A stretch of DNA of 64,000 bases from Dimorphilus gyrociliatus. Taxonomy: Eukaryota; Annelida; Polychaeta; Dinophilidae. Location: contig CAJFCJ010000004.1 in the NCBI GenBank assembly GCA_904063045.1, forward strand, positions 2,287,713-2,351,712, given 5' to 3'. The notes below the pieces were generated by a model that was not told the origin of the DNA, made no database searches, and was given only the letters and a program-made list of their open reading frames with translations. Position numbers and translations under genes: made by a program. Numbering within the stretch: the stretch's first letter is position 1; each line of letters starts with the position of its first letter. Shown piece by piece: positions 1 to 11,700 of the stretch.

Positions 1-3000
1 TGTTTTGATCTTGCATTTCTTTCAAATATATTCATATTATAATACCTTTGACTATCTACTTCACCCTTGTATTGGATTGGGGACGGAAATCTTCTAATCA
101 ACTTTTATTATAATCTTCTCATGCGTAAAAGAAGACGCTTTAAAAAACCTGTCGTCCATTTAATAATAATGAGCAGAAATTCCATTCTTAACCGTTGATA
201 CGCGATCGCTAGGCAATCCTTTTCTTCTGTAATCTTTGTGCAATGTTTTTTTTTTCTTTCTTTCTTTTTGTTATTCATCTATTGTTCCGTTAAGTTTCCC
301 GTCATATTTCATAAGAAAATCTACTCTTTAAAGGAAAAAAAAGCTTCCTTTATTAATTGAAACATTTTAATTGAATACAATTTAAATGTCATCTATTCTT
401 TATTTTTCCTCGCTCAGCCTCTCTCCTCCCTCTTCTAGTTGTCATAAACTTTTTACTATAAATGATTAGCTAATTGTAAAACACAAACAACTTAAACAAT
501 CCTTTTCTACTGTTTTATTGACAGTTGAATGTTTTTGAATGTTTTCTTTATCACACCTAATCAATGTTTCAAATGAAATTATCGAATAAAGGACTACTCT
601 AAATCAAATTAGACAATCGGATGGTTAATCATAATTGAATCTATTTTACGAACAATCAACCTAAATATCCACTAAAAGAAGAACCAAAAGAAATAAAGAG
701 TAGTATACCATTTGACAAAAGCTAAGGCAAAAACAGATTTAAAATAGTAATGGAATGAAACAAAGAGCAAAAAGAATAAAAGAAAAAACAAGTTATGTTA
801 TATATATCGTATTGATTGTTGTTATATTTTGATTTTTGATTACTTTTGTCAATAGATTTCTAACAATATCAATTAAAATTTTTATAGCAATCCATCAAAA
901 AAAAAAAACTCCTCTTTAAAATATTCATTTGAAGTTAGGCTTAATCAAAGTATAGTGGAGAAAGTGCTAATCAAAAATATATGATGTAATAACCTCCAGT
1001 CAAAAATTGCTTAAATTATTTAAAGAAAAGCAAGGAGAGAAGATATTAAATATAAACAGTATATACAGTATATACTGTTTTTGTCATATAATCATATATC
1101 TACTCTATTCACGCTAATACATATTATACCTTTAAATCGCGTGAAATTTTTACATATTAAACGAATTCTTTAATGAAATAGTCCTTTTATTAATGACGCA
1201 GTATCTTTACAACCTTGACACAGGAGAGGAGGAAAATGTTATCAAATTAGCGTTGTATATGGTGACAATTTTCATAACATTAAAGAAAGCTAAATCTTTC
1301 AGATTCTCTTTTTTCAACTTTAGTTCGTTTGAGATTCTGAACTAATCATCAAATAATAATACCTATACTAAAACGATTAATAGAAGTTTTCTCTAAAATT
1401 CTTGTACAATAGATGGCGTTAACTAACTGCTAATTGTAAATTATTTACAATTGTACAGGAAATTATAGTTAATCTGTACCAAGAACATATTCTAAAAAAA
1501 CTTCACAAGGTCAAAGTAACAAAGTTGGCTTTTCCTCTATATTTGATATATTATAAAAGCATTTGCAGTCAATTTTATAATGTACAGTAAAACCGTGTAA
1601 ATCTTGTCAAATGAAGAGGAAAATGGTTTACTTTCTGCTTATTTCTATATAAATATGAAATGAAATTTTTCTTCTCTAGAGATAGTTCAATAATAAAGAA
1701 TTTACTTTGATAGCTTAATAATTATACATTAGAGATAGTTGAATGATTAACTACCGATTTCGAATTATTTAGTGTAAGTTTCAAGGTTAAAAGTTAGTTG
1801 AAATTATATAAATTATGTATAGGAACTTGTAGAAGCATTTAAGTAAATGCCTAAATAACAATCAACCCAAAGAGCAGTTTCTTGAAGATCTTATTGATGT
1901 TCTATTATTTAATCATCCTATCATCTGATTTATTAAAACTATTTTTATACTCTTATTATTCATATTACACAAAATTAAGTTGCTAGCAAATGGTCTATTA
2001 AGGCAGAAGCTCATTAATATACTTATGGGTTAGTCATCTCTGAGGTTACTAATTAGTCAATTAGTCACGAGGTCTCATTAAAATCCAATGGCCAGAAAGA
2101 AGAAGAATGCTTTTTGCCTTGCAAATACAACCTCATGAGTTTAAAGAGGTCCGAAGGCATCAGTGAATATGCGCAAAAGTACTTATTTTTCTAATTGCTT
2201 TACTCAGCAGTCCTATAATACTTTAAGCTTGTCTAAGAAACGTCTACCGTGATACATTACTCTATTCGGCTCAGTGAAACTGTTACTATCATTCTTTAAA
2301 TAAATAAATCAGCTTTAGTAGAATGCAAAAATTGCAGATTTCTTTCTATTTATTACTCTCTTAATTCATCGCTAATAAAATTACTAACTACAAAGTTGGT
2401 TGCCGACTGCTTCAAAGAGCATCAAAACGTTACGAAACCAAGAAAAGGATTTACTTAGGGAACATGTTTTTTTTCTTTTCTCTTTCTTCTATCAACCCTT
2501 CTTAGTCTATTATCAGATAGAAAAGAAAATAATATTAATGCTCTCAGTTAAATCAACTACAAAAATGGTATCTTTCGTATTGAAATCATTCTAATGAAAA
2601 ATAGAAACAGATTAAATTACTGCAAATCTATTTCGTCCGATAGATTAACGAAGATTTTATATCTCATATTTTTAGATATTAAGATATTTGTATACAATAA
2701 CCAAAGATTTACTATGTGAAAATGAAAGAAAAAATTAATCGATCCATGTATAATATATCCTCAATGGATTATTCAGTTTAATATGATTTTTCATTATATT
2801 TCGTTTTTTGTCTTTTTCTCTTCTACATTATAAATGCTATTAGCTTTTATCATTTTCTCTAAAACCTTACTTTTTACCTGTTAATATTTCCGGCTATATG
2901 CTTATTCAATATTTCTTATTTCCCATAAAGGAAGTACAACTATTGGGATTTAGACTGGTATTTCAAAAAAAAAATTAACCTGTTAGCGTAACCATAAATA

Positions 3001-3338
3001 GAAAACAAAAGTAGGTGTTGCAATGTTTAAAACGATATTTGAACATATAGGGACATCTAGTGACTTCTTCATGAGTTTACTGTAAAAAGAATATTCATTC
3101 ATATAAAATCAGCATACACTAATATATTTACTCAAAATATCTTGAACTATCTTATATGGTTGTATGTAACACTTGAAAAAGTATTATATTTCGAATCTTT
3201 TAACTATTTATGAAGAAATTGACAGTAATTCTTTTATATTGCTAGAGAATTCAATGAATGTTCACCCACAGCGAAAACTACGTCAATAAATTAGGCCGAA
3301 ATCGTATTGAATTCTCCACCGTTCAAAGGCGTGCCGTA
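1..3338. other. Intergenic, no gene seen
   Basis: AT-rich sequence with many stops in all frames. I find no exon with flanking splice sites and no recognisable protein. It holds the palindrome at 1054-1080 and one AGATGGCG box near 1411. Confidence 0.6.
1054..1080. repeat. Perfect 27-nt palindrome, TATACAGTATA type
   Basis: Two 13-nt arms (AAACAGTATATAC and its exact reverse complement) flank a single A. It is the longest member of a family of TATACAGTATA/TATACTGTATA palindromes scattered through the gaps and introns of this window. Confidence 0.7.
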
Positions 3339-3386
3339 ATGGCGTCTTGGTTGTCCCTGAGTGCCTTAGTTATTAGTCTTCCATAG
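3339..3386 (+). other. Upstream ORF (15 codons) before the proline-rich gene
   Basis: An ATG at 3339 opens a 15-codon frame that ends in TAG at 3384-3386, seven bases before the ATG of the next gene. If the mRNA starts upstream of 3339, this ORF would be met first and could reduce main-ORF translation. It could instead lie in promoter or intron sequence, because TTCCATAG at 3379-3386 also resembles a 3' splice site. Confidence 0.3.
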
Positions 3387-3393
3387 GCAGAAA

Positions 3394-5430
3394 ATGGCTC
3401 GTAAGCGTGGATTGGAAAAAGAGCGTAAATTTGAGAAAATAAAGTATACATTTTCAAAATCTGATAGTTATGATGGTGACGAAGATGATCAAATAACTAA
3501 TTTTGAAAATTTAATCGAGGATATCGATAGAAAGTTTAGATTTAGAAAAAATGCTAATAACATTCCGAAAAAAGTGGCGCCCTGCGAACAGAGGAAAAGA
3601 CATTCTCAACTATTACTAAAGGTTCATTTTAATTATATAAAATAACATATTTATCTTCATTGTTTAATTATCTTTGATTAGTATTAGTTTTCAATTAGTT
3701 CTTTTATTACCAGAAAATAAAATATAAAAAATTGCGAAAGGGCGAGGTTTCCGGTTAGTTAAAAATGCAAATAAATCATAGCCGAAATAACTACACCCAT
3801 TTTCCTAAAAGAGATATTCAACTTTCTGATCTCTTTATTCAAATAAATGTAACCTTCTTATTAATTAATAAAATATACTCTATGACGTAATTCTATTTTC
3901 TAAGTATACGATACTTCATCAAACATTAACAGAATAGAAAGAAAATGCAAAGATGACATCATCTGTTCAAATATTCAATTAAAATATTTCCTATTCACAT
4001 TGTTGAAACAGTTTTATTCATTGAATAAAGAAAAACAAACATAAAAGGCTGTTAATTAATTATTAATCAATTAATATATACAATAATTAAAAGGATAAAT
4101 TAAACAAGTAGTGAATATTTGGTTGGAATTTGAATTTTAAATAATTTTAAGGATGCTTTGTCAGTGTTTTTTCAACTTAATGTAATCATTTCAAGCTTAG
4201 GTGTGAACTAGTTAACTGAAAAAAATAATAACAGCTGCTTTAAAATCTCTTTTTTTTACTTTAATTAATCAATAACATTTATATTTGGAGAGATTTCTTT
4301 CATACGATGTTGAAATTTATTGTTTGTATATCTCATTCTTTAAGAAATATCTTCTTCCTGCTTTTTCGTTTCTATATTAGTCATTTAACGTTTTATTTTT
4401 ATTTTAGGATAAAGAGACTAAAATGGATCGATTTACCAAGAATTTTCGAGATAGACCTACTGAACTCCCACCCCTTCCACCTCATAATGGAAGCCTAAAG
4501 GAGACTTGTTTCGATAGGTCTAAACTACCACCACCTCCTCCCCCACCACCTCCTTGTCCTCCCAATCCGTCTACTTCAGCTGTTTTTAACAGTCCGTCTC
4601 AACCACGACTATCACAAGAGATTGCTGTATTTCAAAGGGATTCATTCTCAGATGACGAATTCGAAGAGGACGAGGTCGTTATGTGTTTTGATGAAGAGGA
4701 AGGAGATTTAAAAGTTTTTGAAGAATTCCCTGGAGAGGATTACTCCAAGTACCTCGCAGACGAAGAGATATCGACAGAAAATGAGATCAAGGACAAAAAG
4801 AAAAAAAGAAAAAAGAAGAGGAGATTAAAATTAGGTAGTTTGGGTCAAAAGAAGAAGGTTATTCCCCCACCCCCTTCAAAGGAAGAAATTGAAAGATGTC
4901 ATACCGATTCAGAAGTTACAAGAACTCGAAGATTTAAACAAAGAATAACTCAACTAGTAGCCTGGTCCCTTACTGATAAAAAACAAGAAGCTAGACACAA
5001 GTTATCACTTCAAAAATTTACTTTTGCCGATAGTAAAGCTGGACAAACCGACGATTCAGACGATGAAAATCGTCGACATAGCGGAAAATGGTGGCATAAA
5101 GAGACTCTTGCGGCTGAATCTCTAGAAAATCACCCTGAGGTATTACTAAAAGAGAGAAAAGAAAACGAGGTTCAAAGAATTAGACCAAAATTACCTGCTC
5201 CTCCTCCCCCTCCAATGAGAGATGTGGCGCAAAACAACTTTGAATCGAAAAGGAGGCATACCCTATTAAACGAAGAACTAAATCATATTCCACAAAAGAA
5301 TGCGAAAGATACGCTTGTACGACGTTTAGTAAAGAAATTTCGCAAAAGTTTACTGGAAAAGGAAGCGAATTTAACAATAAATCCTCTAAATAATCTTTCA
5401 CCAAGCGAATATGGTGATATTGCCTTATAA
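3394..5430 (+). CDS. Proline-rich, charged orphan protein (two exons)
   Basis: Exon 1 is 3394-3621 and exon 2 is 4408-5430; the intron is AAG|GTTCAT...ATTTTAG| in phase 0, so the frames join cleanly and predict about 416 residues. Visible parts are a basic N-terminus, an acidic/aromatic patch (GDEDDQITNFENLIEDIDRKF), three polyproline runs (near residues 95-100, 120-130 and 350) of the kind that bind SH3, WW or profilin-type partners, a strongly acidic middle and a Lys/Arg run that could be a nuclear signal. The last residues, D-I-A-L, would fit a class II PDZ ligand. There is no signal peptide or membrane segment. I recognise no family; a scaffold or actin-regulator role is only a guess from composition. 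The gene is real on coding quality and splice phase. Confidence 0.75.
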
Positions 5431-6138
5431 ACACAATATACGATATATACTCTAATAGAACAAGACAGATTACATTTAATCGTTTGTAGTTTATACAGCT
5501 GAGTGTAATATCTTGCTATTTGCAGGAATATGTGAGACTATGCCGAAATACCATTTGACTTTTGTTAACATTTCAACAATTTACAATTTAACTTTTATAT
5601 TATATTTTTGATACTATAAAGCGTTGTTGTGTTGGAGAATGAGGAGGAAGAGGAGAAGAAGAGAAGCGGGAGGAAGAAGGAAACGATAACGAATAAAAGT
5701 TGGAGGAAGACAAGAATCTCTTGTTTGATTGTTTTTCTTTCACATAAAGAAAGAAAGGGTTGCTCAACAAAAAATCCACTAATTAAATTATTTCTATACG
5801 AAAGAGTTCCTGTATTTTTCTTTTGTGTTTGTTTATTTGAAGGTTTTTAAATAGCAATTTGTTAAACATATGATTTAGAATTAGATAAATGAATTCTTGC
5901 TTTGATCTTAATACAATATCTAATTAAAAGAAATAATAATTGTCTTAATAATTATTTACTTATTTAAAGTATATATTCTCTCTTTTCAATCTCAATTTAT
6001 AATAAAAACATTCTTCTCTCTTTGCTTCCAAAAGCTAAACAGAAACTTCAATACTCTTTTGCTCAGTTCAATGTTAAAAGAAATATAAAAAGATCCCTTC
6101 AATGACTTTTTATTCAAACAAATATAAATATTACAAAA
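5431..6138. other. Intergenic
   Basis: AT-rich 3' flanks of two convergent genes. A low-complexity GAGGAG-rich frame near 5629 is not convincing coding sequence. Confidence 0.5.
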
Positions 6139-7253
6139 TTAAACGTGTGTTTCAATTTTTATGTCGCACACTGTCATATCTTGACTATAGTTAATTAAAT
6201 TAACTTGTATAGCTTGACAATGCTTGTTATCACAGTTACATATATATGCACAATATGTACTATTGCCAAAATTTAGGTCACAACCTTTAAATAGACCATT
6301 AATTGATGGTTCAATTTGATTGATGGCCGGGTAAATAACATAAATTTGACCATCTAATTCATTCGATATCTCTGAACAGCTTAAATTTTCTCCGTAGATT
6401 TTTACATTAGCTTTTTTCTCTTCTCCTCCCGCCGTTGGCCAAGGATGCCTTGCGTAATAACCTCGTTTATTTAAAACAATACAAGTATCAACTTTTCCAT
6501 CCATTAAAATTACATTTGGATCTTTTAAACGATCATCGACGTGATACTCAAAAAGATACTCCTTGAAGCATGATGCATAATCGATTCTGGTTGTCTTAGG
6601 TAAAAGTGAGCAATCATTGTATTGGTCACAATGTTCATTTGACAATCCCACAGCAACGTAATTATCTAGTTCATCTGTGCAATGTTGAAAATCATCCAAG
6701 GGTAGTTGGTCGTCTATATCATCATGGCATTTGTCTCTGTAGCAAGTTAGATCTCTGTATCCATTTCTTAAATAAGATATTGAACCATCTTCTTCTTCTA
6801 AAGATTGACAATCCACTTTTAAGAAGCAGTTATCTTCTTCGCTAAAAGTAAAAACGAAACCATTGCATCTTTCGGTCGAGAGACATTTTTGGGCGCAAAA
6901 ATTTATATCAATTGCATCAATTTCCTCAATATTACTGCCAGAACATGCTACATGCAATTTTGTCCTCCTGAATCCTGCTAATTCATACTTGGAACCATAA
7001 CATCCGTCGTTTATAAAGAAACAGCCGCCATTATCCTTACAGATGGTTTCGGTTACAGTTTTCGGACCTAAAATACATTTGAATTAACCAAAGAGGAAAA
7101 AGATAGAGATTTTATAGTAATGCCTCTTTTACCGATTTGATTACTGGGACTTCTAGAGACATGATAACACTCATCCTGAAAGAAAGTCTCTTCCGTCCAT
7201 TGGGTTTGATATGCAAGCTTAAGAAGACAGAGTAGTAGAATTGTACAAATCAT
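6139..7253 (-). CDS. Secreted Cys-rich protein with PAN/apple-like domain
   Basis: Two exons, 7253-7133 and 7067-6139, joined in phase 1 across a 65-nt intron (ATCG|GTAAAAG...TATTTTAG|), give about 349 residues. A hydrophobic signal peptide (MICTILLLCLLKLAYQ) starts the protein and no later membrane helix is seen, so it is probably secreted. Residues about 70-135 look like a PAN/apple module: a Cys, then NFCAQKCLSTERCNGFVF, then NCFLKVDC. That matches the C..C...C.GF.(Y/F)......C.L pattern of this fold, which usually binds protein or carbohydrate. The C-terminal half has ten or more further Cys residues but no family I can name. The start is the only Met before the signal peptide. Confidence 0.75.
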
Positions 7254-8300
7254 CTTATATCAAAAGACAGCGATAGAATGAAGCCATCGATCATTCGCCT
7301 ACTCTTATACTTTCTTTCTCATTTTCCTGCCTTTACCCCCTCCCTCGAAGCTGTTTTACAAACAAAATAGGAAATTCAATAAATGATAGAAATCACTTGG
7401 ACAAAGAAAACGAAAGAAAACTCATATAAATCATTGTAAAATCGAATATGGTTTGTATCTATAAATCGTAAACTCAATGTTTTGAATTTATTGAACAAAA
7501 CTTTTAAACATTATCTTTATTCAATAAAGAAAATTTGAACGATATAAAAAATCCAATTATTGAATATTATTTCAACAATTGTTATGTTAATATTTTTCGA
7601 GGAAACATTTTTCTTCCCCTTTCCTTCTCTCTCTCTCTCTCCCACTATCTATGTATTATCTCTTTTGCTTCTTATTTTATTATCCTCTATATAATAATGA
7701 GGATGATGACGGAGGAAGAAACAAAAGCGTAGAACAATTAGTTGCTTAATAGCTAAAACATTTTTCTCCCCTAGTTTCTCTTTAAACAGAGCCGGATAAA
7801 GATAATAAATTAATGCTCTTTAGCACTGAGGAGATTACTATTATAGATAAAGATATATGATGTAAGAATCGAATGGTTTGAATATAACTATTTAGTGATC
7901 TCTTTTAGATTTACTAGTTTAGAAATTATTAATTACACTGGGATTATTATGGATTAAGATAATCTATATATTTGTCAAAGAGAAAGAGGTCTGAACTAGT
8001 TTCTAGTTGTATTGTTTTTATCGTATATGTTGTTAATCGATAGCACATCGATCTAATAGTTTGCGAGTACATGTGAAGGTTATCAACATTTATAAAAGAA
8101 AATTATCAATATGTGCGTACATAAACTATTCTATGAAACAAGGTGTGTTAGTAATCTTAATCTCGTTCGATTTTATATAATATCACGTGAAAATTCGTTA
8201 TTTTACACACGTATTATATACATTTTAATCAGTTCAGTTCATTATCAACTATTATCAAGATTCTGTATAAAGAATGTAAAATAAGTTATCGTATATGTAA
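7254..8300. other. Intergenic between PAN gene and tRNA
   Basis: AT-rich, with a CTCTCT run near 7626-7643. No coding exon is supported. Confidence 0.5.
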
Positions 8301-8373
8301 GCCCGGCTAGCTCAGTCGGTAGAGCATGAGACTCTTAATCTCAGGGTCGTGGGTTCGAGCCCCACGTTGGGCG
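8301..8373 (+). tRNA. tRNA-Lys (anticodon CTT)
   Basis: A complete 73-nt cloverleaf without intron. The acceptor stem GCCCGGC pairs with GTTGGGC through two G-T pairs. The D arm is GCTC/GAGC, the anticodon stem TGAGA/TCTCA, the loop CTCTTAA with anticodon CTT at 8334-8336, and the T arm GTGGG/CCCAC with loop TTCGAGC. The internal A box (TAGCTCAGTCGGT) and B box (GGTTCGAGCCC) are good RNA polymerase III promoter elements, and a T-run follows. The CCA end is not encoded, as usual in eukaryotes. Confidence 0.97.
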
Positions 8374-8378
8374 GCTTA

Positions 8379-8387
8379 TTTTTTTTT
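8379..8387 (+). terminator. Pol III terminator of tRNA-Lys
   Basis: An uninterrupted run of nine T residues starts six bases after the discriminator base of the tRNA. This is the standard RNA polymerase III stop. Confidence 0.85.
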
Positions 8388-8504
8388 CTCGCTTTTACTA
8401 TAATGGATAGAATACGATAGTTAAAACCGTTCTTTTATAATAGTACAACTATCCAAATAAGCTGGATAATCTATAAAGATTTTTATACAGTACATAGGTT
8501 GTTC

Positions 8505-8521
8505 AGTAGCGCCATCTGTAT
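8505..8521 (-). promoter_or_regulatory. Candidate CTCF-like site
   Basis: The minus strand reads TACAGATGGCGCTACTG, which fits the AGRTGGCGC core of animal CTCF sites. It lies between the tRNA and the 3' end of the vWA gene. The call rests on the motif alone. Confidence 0.35.
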
Positions 8522-8746
8522 GTAACATTAGATTTTAAAAGAAGCCGAAGGCGGTAAGATGGCTTCATTAAAAAACTTATATAAAAGATTATATAGCACA
8601 GTGTAAACTTATCGAATGTATTAAATATTCCAAGTTTTATATATGAATTTTCAGTTACATGTCAGATATTGTATTTAATTTGCATAGACTATATATACTG
8701 TATAATTAGAACATAGAATTTACTGTAAACATAACGGCTGAATCTA

Positions 8747-11700
8747 TTATTTGTATCTAGGAAGCTTTTTAAGTCTCTGGCACACTCTTTCAGTAAAATG
8801 TTTGACAAATTCCGAATTTAAATCGTCAAAAGTTTCCCTTCTAAACGTCATTTCCTGTTTTCCTTCAGCAATTTTACTAACTAAATCCGTAATTTTCTTT
8901 CCGACATAGATTACAGTTAAATTAGTTCCGCTAGCCCTTAGTCTCTGTGCACCTCGAATAGTTTTTGGTTCCTCAACTGTCGTTAAGCCATCAGTTATTA
9001 AAACGGCTAGATTGGGTATACCGGGTCTATCGGCATTTCTAATAAGGAAGACATTCTTTCGTGTAACAGTAAATGCTTCAACGATACTTGTTTCCTCTCT
9101 TTCTTTGGCATTCGCTTTGTTCTTTTCCCGAGAGACGTACGGAATATTATTAACAACTTTTGAGAATTTCGATGAATCGCTCTATAAAAGAAATAATTAC
9201 TATTTGCTAATGAATAAACATATGAATAAAGTATTCATTAGTTGCTAAACCGTTAGATATAGTCGTATCCTAGCACGATTGGAGAAGGTTATTAAAGCCG
9301 GTCTTGTAATATCGTGTTCCATTCCTAATTTCTTAATAACGTCATTAACAAATTGGATAGATTTATTAAAGTTCTTTTCCCCAACTTCCTTTTCGGAATC
9401 AACTATAAAGCCTATATCCAATTTATGTGGGCATCCCGTAATATTGACTAGGAACAAAGAGAAAATATGAATATATTTAATAAAACTACTAATGCTGGTA
9501 ATACTTTTATGCCAAGGTGGTATTTCGCAATGTCTTCCTCTATAGCCTGGTATACACCTACACGTAAATGTAAAATCTCCATCAATACATAATCCTTCAT
9601 TTTTACAAGGATTATGTTTACACTGATTTGTAAAATCCAACTGTTCAACGTTCTCTCTCGCTAAAATATTACAATTCATTAATTTATTAATTTATTAATT
9701 AGTACAATATGAATTTTCTTACATGAACATATTTTTTTCTTTAGGCCTACGTAAATAGATCTTAAATCGTCAAATTTATTTACATTAAATATCCTTTGTT
9801 CATCCTCTACAATCTTCTTGAGTTCGTAATTATCGGCCATGGAAATACCTACTCCAAAAATAATGATTCTTTCTCTCTTCAGTTTATTCGCCTCTCCTAT
9901 GGTTTTAATGCTATCGTAGTTTGAAAGTCCTTCGATAATAAGGACGACAATATTCGGAATACCAGGACGATCACCGGATTTTGATAAGAATACAGATTCA
10001 CGTAAAATTCTAAAGGCGGAAGCAATATTCGTCCGACCGGGTGTGTATTTAGCTGACATGACAGCCTTTGAAAGGGAAGAGATGGTTGAATGGCGTTCCA
10101 AATTAAACACTAATTTTGCATTATTACTGTAAAAATAAGAAAAAAAGCTCTATACGCTGTATATATTAGTCTTATATTAGTGTATCTGCTATATATATAT
10201 ATATATATATATAAATGTATTCCTTTTTTTGACGTTGTGTTTGTGTGCCTGTTTCTTTATTAATTTAATGGACTATTTAGAGAATCAAAATGGTATTTAC
10301 ATACCTAAACGTTACTAGGGCAAAGCGATTGTTGCCGTATCTTATGCCCATTGATCGTATCATATATTCCACAAAGATTAACAATTTATTGAAATTTCCT
10401 CTTGACACACTTCCACTGCTATCAATTACGAATGCTACATCAACCGATTCACTACATTCTCCATCTTGATAGGAGTGAAAATAATAACAATAGCTAATTA
10501 GTGCCTTATGAAAATATACTGAAAATATGTTAACTATTTTCATTAGGCTTACCGAATGCTGAAGGCCTAATATCCATAGTATTAACATTTTTCATTTCGC
10601 CTGGATGACAAACCCTATTTAAGACTCTACTCGTACTTTTCAATAGCCTCCTAAAATTTCGCACCATAAATAAATGAGCTGGTTGCCCTGCTATGCTCAG
10701 CAAATCCCTTCTTCTTAACCTCTTCCCTACTCCAATAACAAAGAATTTCGCCCCCACCCGCTTAGCCTTTTCTACTTCTTTTATGGTGTTTTGCGGCCTA
10801 ACATTCCACATGGTTCCAGTAAGAAAGATGCAAACATCTGGAACAGATGGTCTATCCCCATTTTTCGGATTAAAAACTTTTTCAGTCATCACTCGGAAAG
10901 CGTCAGCAGCGTGAGATTCACTTGGGACGTATGGAACCCTGTCTATAGCCGATAATATATCATCACGTGAGCGATAGGTAGAAAAATTGAAATGAATTGT
11001 TGAAAAGCTATTGTAAGTGATAAGCGCAGCTCTTGTTTTACCAGATGCAAACTCGAATTTTTTGATAATCTCCTTAGTAAAGTGTAAAAGCAGTTTAAAG
11101 CGTCTCTTTTTAAGCAGACTCGATGAATCGACAATGAAGGCAACGTCTATTGCCATATGACAATCTGCAAATTGACAGTTTACATAACTCAAAATAAACA
11201 TGAAAATAAATTAGAAAACTAGATGCTAACTCCTTTCGCAATTTTTCCCAGAAAATCCATCAGGGCATTGACATTTATATGAGTTTGTTCCAGAAACGCA
11301 CATGCCATCGTTTTTGCATGGATTATTAACGCACATATCAGATTCTTTTACAAAATAAGAGAGCTAATTAGACTAAAATCAACCTTGTAAAATGTAATGC
11401 ACGTATTTTAGTAATAGTCAAATCTTTACCTTCACAAATGGCTTGATTAATATTTTCCGAAATATTAAGTAATTCGTCAAAATTTCCTATTAGATAGGTG
11501 TGCCTTTGAGTATCTTCGCTTACAACTGCTTTTATTTCGATCTCGGGAGATAAACCCACGCCAAGACCAAATATTCTAACACCGGAATCCTTACATTCTT
11601 CTGCTTGCCGGATAGTCATCCACTTTCTAATATTGGATACACCATCGGATATTAAGACAATGAAATTAGGTGCGCTTGGTCTATCTCCTTTGTTAAGGAC

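Noticed and set aside
5629-5850. 73-codon Glu/Lys-rich plus-strand frame
   Set aside because: Low-complexity GAGGAG sequence that becomes ordinary intergenic sequence; no homology or splice context.
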